51,882 nucleotides of DNA from Cohnella nanjingensis. Its GTDB lineage: Bacteria > Bacillota > Bacilli > Paenibacillales > Paenibacillaceae. The translations under genes were made by a program, and so were the position numbers. Location: the NCBI RefSeq assembly GCF_014212125.1, contig NZ_JACJVP010000020.1:80562-132443 (forward strand), in the 5' to 3' direction. Within the stretch, counting starts at the first letter, position 1; every line of letters begins with the position of its first letter. The notes under the pieces are model-generated. The model ran no database searches and was not told the origin of the DNA. It worked only from the letters and a program-made list of their open reading frames with translations. Below, one piece after another: positions 32,742 through 41,408 of this stretch.

Positions 32742-32858
32742 TCTCGTTTCCCTCCTAGCCACATTGTGCGTTTCATTATAACCCTTCTGCGGTGCAAATC
32801 AACCTCAGGGAGAAGACAGTGTCTCTTCATGAACGAAGGCGTCGCCACGATCCCCTTT

Positions 32859-33290
32859 TACACGATATCCCTTTTGCATGATATCCCTTTCGCTCAGGGA
32901 GCGGCTCGGCTGGGATTCTGCTTTGTACGATATCCCTCTCGCTCAGGAGACGACGGGTTCCATCCTGCACGAAGCAGCCCGCGCCACGATCCCCATTTTG
33001 TGCGATATCCCCTTCGCTCAGGGAACGGCAGGATCGCGGTCTGCACGATATCCCTTTTCCATAGTAAGCGGCGGGGGGATTCCTTTGTTTGTTATCAAGC
33101 ATTCCCCTCCAGGCGCGACTTGATCGTTCCCTGATCGAAGGGGATATCGTCGTAAAGCGGGCTGAAGGGAGAGTTTCCTGATCGAAAGGGATATCGTCGT
33201 AAAGCGGCAGAAGGGAAAGTTTCCTGATCGAAGGGGATATCGTCGTAAGGCGAGCAGAAGGGAAGTTTCCTGATCTAAGGGGATACCGCG
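32859..33290. repeat. Two-armed inverted repeat array (GATATCCC family)
   Basis: The gap between the aldo-keto reductase and the mdxE gene carries five plus-oriented copies of CGATATCCCYTTCGCTCAGG-like units (GATATC at 32864, 32880, 32929, 33004 and 33047) and four opposite-oriented copies CCTGATCGAARGGGATATCG with CTGATC at 33131, 33178, 33224 and 33270, at 46-47 bp period. The two halves can pair. No gene is present in 32742-33419 apart from short repeat-derived frames. Confidence 0.85.
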
Positions 33291-33419
33291 CAAATGCGAT
33301 CTAGTCACAATCTTAGCCGCTCGGGTCATCAAATTGGTAGTTGGCATGCCTCCGGTTTTTTTAAGATGAAAGCAGGCAACAACGCCAACCCACCGCTGAT
33401 GAAAAGAGGGAGTTCAAAC

Positions 33420-34766
33420 ATGTTGAACAAAAAAACGATCGCGATTCCGCTTGGCACCCTGCTCGTGGCCACCGCTCTGTCGGCATGCGGCAGCGACAAC
33501 AAAGACAATGCCGGCGCGGCTTCTCCATCCGCCAGCGCATCCGCGAGCGCGAGCGATGCCGCTGCCTCGCCTAGCGCTTCGGCCGGCGCCAGCGCGTCCC
33601 CTTCGTCCAGCCTGCCGGAGAAGCCGGCGGAGCTGACGATCTGGCCCGACGACAACGCGGACAAGGTCGACGTGCTCAAAGCGATGGCGAAAAAGTACAC
33701 CGACAAGACCGGCATCAAGATCGTCATCAAGCCGGTGGCGATGAACGACCAGCCCGACGTGCTCGCGCTCGACGGCCCGGCCGGCAAAGGTCCGGACCTG
33801 TTCTACCAACCCGGGATCGGCGCATTGGTCGTCAAGGGACTCGTGCAGCCGTTGAAAGCTTCCCAAGAGGTGCTCGATACGTACACGGCCGAATCGCTTG
33901 ACGCGCTGAGCCAAGCGGGCACGCTGTACGGCCTTCCCGCGGTAACCGAGACGTACGCGCTCTTCTACAACAAGAAGCTCGTGACGGAAGTGCCGAAGAC
34001 GATCGCCGACCTGGAGAAGATCATGCAGGATCAGACCGACGCGAAAAAGCAAAAGTACGGCTTTCTGTTCGAAGGAACGAACTTCTACTACGCTTGGGCG
34101 TTCATGGGCGGCAATGACGGATACATCTTCAAGCCCGACGGCAACGGCGGCTACGATACGAAGGATATCGGCTTCAACAAGGAAGGCGCGGTCAAGGGCG
34201 CCCGATTGATCCAAAGCTGGTTCCAAAAAGGTTACATGCCGAAAGACGTAAACGGCGACATCGTCGGCGGCTTATTCACCCAAGGAAACGTCGGCGCGGT
34301 CATCAATGGGCCGTGGGCCATCCAGGACTACAAGAAGCAGCTTGGCGACAACGTCGCTGTCGCGCCGCTGCCGACGCTCGAGAACGGCAAGAACCCGACC
34401 TCCTTCATCGGCGTGAAGGGCTGGATGCTCTCGAAGTACGCCAAGAATCCGGAGTGGGCGGCCGATTTCGCGGCCTTCCTCACGAACGGGGAGAACGCGC
34501 TGGACTACTTCAAGCAGACGGGCGAAGTGCCGCCGGTCAAGACGGTCCTGAACAACCCGGAGCTGACGAACGATCCGCTCGTATCCGGTTTCTCGCAGCA
34601 GATTCAATACGGCATGCCGTTCCCGACCGTGCCGGAGCTCGACACCGTCTGGGATCCGATGGCCAACGCGCTGAAGTTCATCGCCGGCGGCAAGGACGTT
34701 CAAGCTTCGATGGACGACGCCGTGAAGCAGATCGAAGACAAGATCAAGATGTCCGGCGCCAAATAA
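33420..34766 (+). CDS. mdxE: Maltodextrin-type substrate-binding lipoprotein
   Basis: A 448-residue MalE/MdxE-like binding protein. The signal peptide ends in the lipobox LSAC with cysteine 23, and is followed by a Ser/Ala/Pro low-complexity tether to about residue 65. The mature region shows ELTIWPDDNADKVDVLKAMAKKYTDKTGIKIVI, GKGPDLFYQPGIGALVVKGLVQPL and YGLPAVTETYALFYNKKLV, as in maltose/maltodextrin-binding proteins. The ATG at 33420 follows GAGGGAG; the longer open frame lies in repeats. MalF and MalG homologues follow; no ATPase is present, so MsmX or similar must energise it. Maltodextrin as ligand is inferred from similarity. Confidence 0.88.
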   Translation: MLNKKTIAIPLGTLLVATALSACGSDNKDNAGAASPSASASASASDAAASPSASAGASASPSSSLPEKPAELTIWPDDNADKVDVLKAMAKKYTDKTGIKIVIKPVAMNDQPDVLALDGPAGKGPDLFYQPGIGALVVKGLVQPLKASQEVLDTYTAESLDALSQAGTLYGLPAVTETYALFYNKKLVTEVPKTIADLEKIMQDQTDAKKQKYGFLFEGTNFYYAWAFMGGNDGYIFKPDGNGGYDTKDIGFNKEGAVKGARLIQSWFQKGYMPKDVNGDIVGGLFTQGNVGAVINGPWAIQDYKKQLGDNVAVAPLPTLENGKNPTSFIGVKGWMLSKYAKNPEWAADFAAFLTNGENALDYFKQTGEVPPVKTVLNNPELTNDPLVSGFSQQIQYGMPFPTVPELDTVWDPMANALKFIAGGKDVQASMDDAVKQIEDKIKMSGAK

Positions 34767-34861
34767 GCAGGCAAAACGGCAAGCATCGAAAGGCAGAAAT
34801 GCGCGGGGCCTTCCCGTGCGATCGCCAAACCAATCAGATGAATATAGGTTTTCGTCTCCGT

Positions 34862-34905
34862 AAAAACGAGTCGCTCTCTTCCGGGAAGACGGCGAAACCG
34901 TTTTT
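34862..34905 (+). terminator. Attenuating terminator between mdxE and mdxF
   Basis: AAAAACG...CTTCC pairs imperfectly with GAAG...CGTTTTT, ending in five T residues. Within the 164-bp gap inside the operon it would let most transcripts end after the binding-protein gene, giving excess binding protein. Confidence 0.5.
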
Positions 34906-34930
34906 GCTTGCCTAAGGAAGGTGCACAAAT

Positions 34931-36238
34931 ATGCAGATAGAACGCGCAACGAACGGAACCGGCCGCAGCGGGTACGCCGGCGCGAGGCCGGGAACGGCGG
35001 CCCTGCTCTCGATCGTACCCGGACTCGGCCAGTTCTACAACCGCCGCTATATCAAAGGAACGCTGTTCCTGCTTCTCGCAGCTTGTCTGGGCATCGCGCT
35101 TGCCGTGCCGCTGGCGAACGGCATCTACGGCCTGGTCACGCTCGGCTCGAATCCCGAGGTCGACGATTCCCGCACGCTGCTCGTCGAGGGCATCCTGTCG
35201 GCCATCGTCACGCTGATCCTCCTGGGCGCGTACGTCTTGAACTTGCGCGATGCCTGGCGGGACGCCCGGCGCAGATCCCAAGGCCATCGGATCCCCTCGG
35301 TTCGGCAAGCCTTCCACGACAGCTGGGAGCACGGGTTCCCCTACTTCGTCGTCGTGCCGACGTTTCTCCTGTTGACCATGATCGTCGTGTTTCCGCTGCT
35401 GTTCATGATCTGTCTGGCGTTCACGAATTACAATCTCTACAACTCGCCTCCCGCGCACTTGCTCGACTGGGTAGGCTTCCAGAACTTCGTCGCCCTGTTC
35501 ACCGAAGGCGTCTGGACCCGCAGCTTGCTCGCCGTCCTCACCTGGACCGTCGTCTGGACGCTGGTGGCAACCTCGCTGCAGATTGCGCTGGCCTTTTTCC
35601 TGGCGGTCATGGCGAACGATGCCCGCGTCCGCTTCAAGCGGCTGATCCGCACGGTATTCATCCTTCCTTGGGCGGTCCCGTCGTTCATGACGGTGCTCGT
35701 CTTCACGGCGATGTTCAACGATACGTTCGGCACGATCAACCGCGATATCGTCTCCCTGTTCGGGATGACGATTCCGTGGCTGACGGATCCGACGTGGGCG
35801 AGGATCGCGATTATCTTCGTCCAGATCTGGCTCGGGTTCCCGTATGTGTTCACGCTCGTCACCGGCGTGCTGCAGAGCATCTCGAAAGATTGGTACGAGG
35901 CGGCCGAGGTCGACGGCGGCACGCGCTGGGATAAGCTCCGGCACATCACCCTGCCGCATGTGATGTACGCGACCGCACCGTTGCTGATCATGCAGTTCTC
36001 GTACAATTTCAACAACTTCAATATCATCTACCTGTTCAACAAAGGCGGCCCGCCGGTCCCGGGCCAGAGCTCCGGCGCGACCGATATTCTGATCTCCTGG
36101 GTGTACAATCTCACCTTCGACCAGAACAACTACATGATGGCGGCGGCCATCTCGATCATCATGGGGCTCGTCGTCGCGCTGTTCGCGTTCTTCCAATTCC
36201 GTCGAACCCGCTCTTTCCGAGAGGAGGGCATGTATTAA
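34931..36238 (+). CDS. mdxF: Maltodextrin-type ABC permease (MalF/MdxF)
   Basis: A 435-residue MalF-type permease. The N-terminus has a two-helix extension starting ALLSIVPGLGQFYNRRYIKGTLF, common in MdxF proteins, before the transport core from about residue 130 (YFVVVPTFLLLTMIVVFPLLFMICLAFTNYN). The EAA loop is YEAAEVDGGTRWDKLRHITLP. AAGGAAGG precedes the ATG. It is one base from mdxG and should pair with it. Confidence 0.9.
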   Translation: MQIERATNGTGRSGYAGARPGTAALLSIVPGLGQFYNRRYIKGTLFLLLAACLGIALAVPLANGIYGLVTLGSNPEVDDSRTLLVEGILSAIVTLILLGAYVLNLRDAWRDARRRSQGHRIPSVRQAFHDSWEHGFPYFVVVPTFLLLTMIVVFPLLFMICLAFTNYNLYNSPPAHLLDWVGFQNFVALFTEGVWTRSLLAVLTWTVVWTLVATSLQIALAFFLAVMANDARVRFKRLIRTVFILPWAVPSFMTVLVFTAMFNDTFGTINRDIVSLFGMTIPWLTDPTWARIAIIFVQIWLGFPYVFTLVTGVLQSISKDWYEAAEVDGGTRWDKLRHITLPHVMYATAPLLIMQFSYNFNNFNIIYLFNKGGPPVPGQSSGATDILISWVYNLTFDQNNYMMAAAISIIMGLVVALFAFFQFRRTRSFREEGMY

Positions 36239-36239
36239 G

Positions 36240-37082
36240 ATGGGACGCGCGCTCAAATCCAAGCTGGAAGTCGCCGGCATCTACCTGACCGTGCTCGTCA
36301 TGTTCGCCGTCATTCTATATCCGCTCCTGTGGGCGGTGAGCATCTCGCTGAATCCCGGCACGAGCATGTTCAGCGCGAAGATGATCCCCGACAATTTGTC
36401 GCTCGAGCACTACCGCTGGCTGTTCGAGGATCCCCGCAGCAACTACGTACTCTGGTACAGAAATACGCTGATCGTCGCTTGCTTCAACGCGTTGGCCTCG
36501 GTCATTCTGGTCGGCCTGGTGGCGTACGTCTTCTCCCGGTATTCGTTCGCGGGACGCAAATCGAGCATCTACGCCGTGCTGCTGATGCAGATGTTCCCGG
36601 TGCTCATGGGGATGGTGGCCATCTACCTGCTGTTGAATCTCGTAGGCCTGCTCGATACGTTCGCGGGTCTCGTCATCTTCTACGTCGTCGGCGGGCTGCC
36701 GATGAACGTGTTCCTCGTCAAGGGCTACATGGACACCATCCCGAAGGATCTCGACGAGTCGGCCAAGATGGACGGAGCGGGTCATCTCGCGTCCTACTTC
36801 CGCATCCTGTTCCCGCTGACGTGCCCGATCCTGTCGGTCGTCGCGCTGTTCACGTTCATGGCGCCGTTCATGGATTTTCTGACGCCGCGGATCATCCTCC
36901 GAACGCCGGAGAAGTTCACGATCGCGCTTGGTCTGTTCAGCTTCATCAACGACAAGGTCGGCAACAACTTCACGATGTTCGCGGCCGGGACGATCCTCGT
37001 GGCGCTGCCGATCGCGACCGTCTTCCTGTTCCTTCAACGGTATCTCATCTCCGGTCTGGCGGACGGGGCGACGAAGGGATAA
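36240..37082 (+). CDS. mdxG: Maltodextrin-type ABC permease (MalG/MdxG)
   Basis: A 280-residue MalG-type permease, normal length, with six helices and the EAA loop DESAKMDGAGHLASYFRILFP. It begins GRALKSKLEVAGIYLTVLVMFAVILYPLLWAVSISLNPG. The ribosome binding site GAGAGGAGGG lies in the end of mdxF. It ends the three-gene operon. No glycosidase or regulator gene accompanies it, and no ATPase. Confidence 0.92.
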   Translation: MGRALKSKLEVAGIYLTVLVMFAVILYPLLWAVSISLNPGTSMFSAKMIPDNLSLEHYRWLFEDPRSNYVLWYRNTLIVACFNALASVILVGLVAYVFSRYSFAGRKSSIYAVLLMQMFPVLMGMVAIYLLLNLVGLLDTFAGLVIFYVVGGLPMNVFLVKGYMDTIPKDLDESAKMDGAGHLASYFRILFPLTCPILSVVALFTFMAPFMDFLTPRIILRTPEKFTIALGLFSFINDKVGNNFTMFAAGTILVALPIATVFLFLQRYLISGLADGATKG

Positions 37083-37197
37083 TCCGTATCGTTCCGCCGA
37101 TTCGGGCGTGCCGATCCTTTGCGCGTGTGTTAAAATCGTACCTAGCTATTCGCTAGTAGAATGCTAGCAGTCCGAGACGCCAAAGGAGAACTTACGC

Positions 37198-37848
37198 ATG
37201 GCAAGCAAATATTACGTGGTCTGGGAAGGCAAGCAGCCCGGCGTGTACGAGAGCTGGCCCGAATGCCAAGCGCAAGTCGGCCAATATACCGATGCCAAAT
37301 ACAAATCTTTCCCTTCGCAGGCCGAAGCGGAGCGCGCCTACCGGGAAGGCTGGAAGAAGCACTGGGGGCAGGGCAAGAAGCCGGGCGCCGCAGCGGCAGC
37401 GGGCAAGCCGGCACGCACGACAGCGGCCGAGCCTGCGGCGGAGATCGACTACGACAGCATCTCCGTGGACGTGGGAACGCGGGGCAATCCGGGGCCCGTG
37501 GAGTACCGCGGCGTCGATACGCGAACGGGCGACGTGATCTTCGCCTGCGGTCCGGTGAGCAAGGGGACGAACAACCTGGGCGAATTCCTCGCGATCGTGC
37601 ACGCCCTGGCGTACTTGCGGAAGCAAGGCAGCGCGAAGACGGTATACAGCGATTCCCGGACGGCCCTGAAGTGGGTGAAGCAAAAAGAAGTCGTCACCAC
37701 GCTCCCGCGCGACGAATCGACGCGGGAGATCTGGTCGCTCGTCGACCGGGCGCTCCATTGGCTGCATACCCACGCCTATCCCAACAAAGTGCTGAAATGG
37801 GAGACCGAGCGCTGGGGCGAAGTCAAGGCGGACTACGGCCGCAAATGA
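37198..37848 (+). CDS. Viroplasmin/RNase H-like domain protein
   Basis: A 216-residue protein with two modules. Residues 1-55 (KYYVVWEGKQPGVYESWPECQAQVGQYTDAKYKSFPSQAEAERAY) are a viroplasmin (caulimovirus-type) N-domain known from eukaryotic-type RNase H1, where it binds RNA/DNA hybrids. After an Ala/Lys linker, residues 80-216 are RNase H-like: the catalytic aspartate position in SVDVGTRGNPGP, glutamate in NNLGEFLAIVHAL, aspartate in VYSDSRTALKWV and a final aspartate in EVKADYG. All four acids can be assigned, so activity is plausible, although the first strand is divergent. AGGAG lies nine bases before the ATG. Monocistronic. Confidence 0.85.
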   Translation: MASKYYVVWEGKQPGVYESWPECQAQVGQYTDAKYKSFPSQAEAERAYREGWKKHWGQGKKPGAAAAAGKPARTTAAEPAAEIDYDSISVDVGTRGNPGPVEYRGVDTRTGDVIFACGPVSKGTNNLGEFLAIVHALAYLRKQGSAKTVYSDSRTALKWVKQKEVVTTLPRDESTREIWSLVDRALHWLHTHAYPNKVLKWETERWGEVKADYGRK

Positions 37849-37906
37849 AACGGCGATAGAGGACTTCAGACGGCGATAGAGGAATTCAAACGACAAAAGA
37901 GGACGT

Positions 37907-37933
37907 CACCCCGGGCGATACGAGCTCGGGGTG
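37907..37933. terminator. Hairpin after the RNase H-like gene
   Basis: CACCCCG and CGGGGTG pair around 13 bases. It follows three degenerate copies of a roughly 23-bp GACGGCGATAGAGGA-type unit (37852-37900). There is no T tract, so termination is uncertain. Confidence 0.45.
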
Positions 37934-37988
37934 ATTTGGCGTCCGGTAGGAGGAAGCCGCCCAAATCGCATTCGGCAGATTTTCCGCG

Positions 37989-38017
37989 CGATGTCATTAT
38001 TTTATCGGTCGATGTCA
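37989..38017. promoter_or_regulatory. Candidate response-regulator site before the binding-protein/kinase operon
   Basis: CGATGTCA occurs at 37989-37996 and 38010-38017, 21 bp apart on the same face of the helix. A -10-like TATGAT is at 38051-38056 and the first gene starts at 38095. It fits an AraC-type regulator site; the operon encodes such a regulator. Confidence 0.45.
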
Positions 38018-38094
38018 CAATCGTTGTAGTCCGATCGGGCCCGAACGAGGTATGATGAAGAATCAGAAGAGGAGACGGCAAAGGGGATTGCGTC

Positions 38095-39651
38095 ATGGCG
38101 CGGACAACGAAGAAAGCGATTGCATTCGTAGGAGGCGCGCTGGGCGTCATCCTCCTGGCCGGCGGGGTCTGGGCGGCGCTCCGCGGGGGAGCGTCGTCGG
38201 GATCTGGCCCGTCCGCGGTCAGCCCCTCCCGGCCAGCCCATGAAGCGGCGGTCGCCTCGGACGCGGACCGCATCGTCATGGTCTTCCCGTCGGGATCGCC
38301 GCGGGATCTGCAGCTCGTCGAGGACGAGATGAACCGGTATCTCCTCACGAAGATCAATGCCGTCGTGGACTTGAAGCCGATCGACATGGGCAGCTGGTGG
38401 GACAAGACGGGCTTAATGTTCGCTTCGAACGAGCAGATTGACCTGCTGTTCACGGCGGGCTGGATGAAGTTCGGGGACGAAGTCGCCAAAGGAAAGCTGC
38501 TGCCGCTGGACGACCTGCTCGAACGTTACGGGCAGGGGATCCAGGGCATCCTGAACCCTTCGATCATCGAAGCGGGCAAGCTGAACGGCAGCATCTACGG
38601 TCTCGTCGCGAACAAAGAGTTCGCCTCGAGCAAAGGCCTCGTCCTGCGCAAGGACCTCATCGACAAGTACGGCATCGATCTCTCCCGGGTGAAGACGTTG
38701 GCCGATATGACGCCGATCTTCGCCGCGATCAAGCAGGGGGAGCCGGGCGTCTACCCGCTGCAGGCGCAGGCGGAACGGAGTCCGTTCACGTATATGATGC
38801 AGTACGGGCTGTTCGACATGCTCGGCGACGGTCCGGGCGTATTGGCCCGCGAGGACGCGTCGATGACGGTCGTCAGCATGGCCGACACGCCGCAGTTCGC
38901 CGCCTACGCCCAGCTGATGTACGAGTGGAACCGGGCCGGCTACCTGAATCCCGACGCCGCGACGACCAAGGACAACGAGTATGAGGCGGTCAAAGCGGGC
39001 CGCGCCTTCGCGTTCGCGGAATCGCTCAAGCCGGGGTTCGAGATCCAGGCGTCGCGTAACACCGGCATGCCGATGGCGACCGTCCCGCTCACCAAGCCGT
39101 ATACGACGACGGCGGACACGACGAGCGCCATGTTCGCCGTCACGAAGAACGCGAAGCATCCGGAGAAGGCGATGATGCTGCTGAACCTGCTCTACACCGA
39201 TCCTTATCTGCTCAACCTGCTCGATTGGGGGATCGAAGGCAAGCATTACGTGAAGAAGGCCGGCAACCTGATCGACTATCCGGCAGGGGTGAACGCGCGG
39301 AACGTCGGCTACAATCTGAATCAGGCCTGGATGTTCGGCAATCTGCTGAACTCGTACCTCTGGGCGAACGAGGATCCGAATCTGTGGGAGCGGTACCGCG
39401 ACTTCAACGCGCAGGCGGACAAATCGCTGGCGCTCGGCTTCGTGTTCGACCCCGCCCGCGTGAAGAACGAGATCGCGGCCTGCGCGAACGTGGAGGCGGA
39501 CTTCGGCCCGGCGATCAATACGGGCGGGCTCGATCCGCAGATCGTCCTGCCGCGCTACCGTCAGAAGCTGAAGGAAGCGGGGGCGGACAAGGTCATCCGG
39601 GAGAAGCAGCGGCAGCTCGACGCTTGGCTGGCGGAGAGGAGCGCGCCATGA
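38095..39651 (+). CDS. Membrane-anchored LipO-type binding protein (DUF3502)
   Basis: A 518-residue family 1 solute-binding protein ending in the DUF3502 pattern (LALGFVFDPARVKNEIAACANV, then VLPRYRQKLKEAGADKVIREKQRQLDAWL) typical of LipO/LplA proteins. Its N-terminus is a basic stretch and a membrane helix (residues 9-30) without any cysteine, so it cannot be a lipoprotein; it is either anchored by that helix or secreted. The partner permeases LplB/YtcP are absent. Instead the stop overlaps the start of a histidine kinase as ATGA. A role as ligand-presenting sensor subunit is inferred. AAGGGG precedes the ATG. Confidence 0.88.
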   Translation: MARTTKKAIAFVGGALGVILLAGGVWAALRGGASSGSGPSAVSPSRPAHEAAVASDADRIVMVFPSGSPRDLQLVEDEMNRYLLTKINAVVDLKPIDMGSWWDKTGLMFASNEQIDLLFTAGWMKFGDEVAKGKLLPLDDLLERYGQGIQGILNPSIIEAGKLNGSIYGLVANKEFASSKGLVLRKDLIDKYGIDLSRVKTLADMTPIFAAIKQGEPGVYPLQAQAERSPFTYMMQYGLFDMLGDGPGVLAREDASMTVVSMADTPQFAAYAQLMYEWNRAGYLNPDAATTKDNEYEAVKAGRAFAFAESLKPGFEIQASRNTGMPMATVPLTKPYTTTADTTSAMFAVTKNAKHPEKAMMLLNLLYTDPYLLNLLDWGIEGKHYVKKAGNLIDYPAGVNARNVGYNLNQAWMFGNLLNSYLWANEDPNLWERYRDFNAQADKSLALGFVFDPARVKNEIAACANVEADFGPAINTGGLDPQIVLPRYRQKLKEAGADKVIREKQRQLDAWLAERSAP

Positions 39652-41408
39652 GGTTCGCTACGCTGCGGGCAAGGCTCATCCTCGGATTCTCCATCGTCAC
39701 GATCCCGCTCGTCATCCTGCTGCTGTCCAACAACCTGTACGCGACGAAGGTCGTCCATTCGCAGGTCGCCCAGTCCAACCAGAACCTGCTGACGATGTAC
39801 ATGAACGACATGGACAAAGTGCTCGAGGAGATCGAGAACTATTTGTACAAAGCTTCCGAGCAGGACCAGAGCCTCCAATCGCTCGGCCTCTACGCGCCGG
39901 GCACCTGGGAGGCGTATCTGGCGCAAACGCAGACGGCGAGCGACTTGTTCTTGAATACGAACTATTACGACGCGGCGGACGTGCTGTTCGCCTATAGCTC
40001 CAGCTACGACAATCTGCTGACGGCCCCCCAGCAATCCGTCTCTTACGAGCGTAAGCAACGGATTCAGGAGAAGCTCAGGACGCTGCTGCGGGGAGCCGGC
40101 GCCCGATATGACGCCCGCTGGAACGTCGTGGAGCTGGACGGCAGCCACGCGCTCTTGCGCATCGTCGACACGGGCGAGCAGTCCTGTATCGGCGCCTGGG
40201 TAGACCTGGATAAGCTAATGATGCCGCTGCGTCTGCTGACGCGGGACGGCCGGGGAGAGGCGCTGCTGCTAGGGAAGGACGGGCAGCCGATCTCGCAATC
40301 CAGCCCGAGCCAGTCGTCGGACTCGCTGCAGGCGATCCGGCAGGCGGAGGGAACGGACCCGCGCGGCGCCGCCTACAACATCGTGAAGCTCGACAAGCGC
40401 TATCTGCTGATGGAGAAGCCGTCCCGGACCGCCGATCTGAAGCTGCTGCTGCTCCTGCCCGAGCGGACGCTGCTGGAGGGTCTGCCTTACTTCCGCATCC
40501 TGACGTATTGGGTCCCGCTCATCGCGGCTGCGATGCTCATTCTGTATCTCGTGTTCCTGCAGCGGTCCATCGTCCGGCCGATTCACCAGCTGGTCAAAGG
40601 CATGCGGCGAATCCGCTCCGGCGACCTCCGCGCCCGGCTCGAAGACAATAAGCTCGTCGAGTTCATCGCGATCAACGAGACGTTCAACGGCATGGTCCAG
40701 CAGATCGAGCATCTGAAGATCGACATCTACGAAGAGCAGATCCGCACGCAGAAGGCGGAGCTCAAAGCGCTGCAGGCGCAAATCCATCCGCACTTCTTCA
40801 TGAACTCGCTGAATATCGTCTACCATCTGGCGCAGGTCCGCAGCTACGAGATCATTCAAAGCCTGGCGCTCCATCTGGTGCGATACTTTCGGTACGCGAC
40901 GCGGACGCAGGTCGCCGCCATTACGGTGAAGGAAGAGATGTCGCACATTCACGATTACTTGTCCATCCAGAAATACCGGTTTCCCGAAGCGCTGACCTTC
41001 GAATTCCAGGTCGACCCGGCGCTGGAGACGTTCGAGCTGCCGCCGCTCGCCGTCCAGCCGCTCGTAGAGAACGCCATGGTGCACGGCTTCTCGTTCAAGA
41101 TCGGGGAGCCGTATCGGATTCGGGTGCGCGTCTACGCCGAGCAGGATCAGCCGGACGGGACGGTATGCATCGAAGTATCGGACAACGGCAGAGGCTTCGC
41201 CGAGCTTCAGCCGGCGGAGCTGGAGGAGACGGCGCACGCGCTGGAACCGGGCGACGGCCATGTCGGCCTCTGGAACGTGGTTCGCCGCTGCCGGCTGTTC
41301 TACAAGAATCAGGTCAAGATGCGATTCGCGAACGGCACGCCTCGGGGGGCGATCGTGACGCTGCATCTGCCGCGGTCCAAACAGGAAGCTAAGGGGGAGT
41401 CCCGATGA
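39648..41408 (+). CDS. YesM-type sensor histidine kinase
   Basis: A 586-residue membrane kinase with a first helix at about residues 9-31, an extracytoplasmic sensor of some 260 residues, a second helix near 295-318, a HAMP segment (SIVRPIHQLVKGMRRIRSGDL), then the His_kinase domain with the phosphoacceptor histidine in QIHPHFFMNSLN and the HATPase N box VENAMVHGF and G box SDNGRGF. It overlaps the binding-protein gene upstream and the regulator gene downstream, four bases each, so all three are translated as a unit. Confidence 0.93.
   Translation: MRFATLRARLILGFSIVTIPLVILLLSNNLYATKVVHSQVAQSNQNLLTMYMNDMDKVLEEIENYLYKASEQDQSLQSLGLYAPGTWEAYLAQTQTASDLFLNTNYYDAADVLFAYSSSYDNLLTAPQQSVSYERKQRIQEKLRTLLRGAGARYDARWNVVELDGSHALLRIVDTGEQSCIGAWVDLDKLMMPLRLLTRDGRGEALLLGKDGQPISQSSPSQSSDSLQAIRQAEGTDPRGAAYNIVKLDKRYLLMEKPSRTADLKLLLLLPERTLLEGLPYFRILTYWVPLIAAAMLILYLVFLQRSIVRPIHQLVKGMRRIRSGDLRARLEDNKLVEFIAINETFNGMVQQIEHLKIDIYEEQIRTQKAELKALQAQIHPHFFMNSLNIVYHLAQVRSYEIIQSLALHLVRYFRYATRTQVAAITVKEEMSHIHDYLSIQKYRFPEALTFEFQVDPALETFELPPLAVQPLVENAMVHGFSFKIGEPYRIRVRVYAEQDQPDGTVCIEVSDNGRGFAELQPAELEETAHALEPGDGHVGLWNVVRRCRLFYKNQVKMRFANGTPRGAIVTLHLPRSKQEAKGESR

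Noticed and set aside
32766..33347. Short frames in the GATATCCC array
   Set aside because: All are repeat-derived; the same peptide phrase recurs in several frames.
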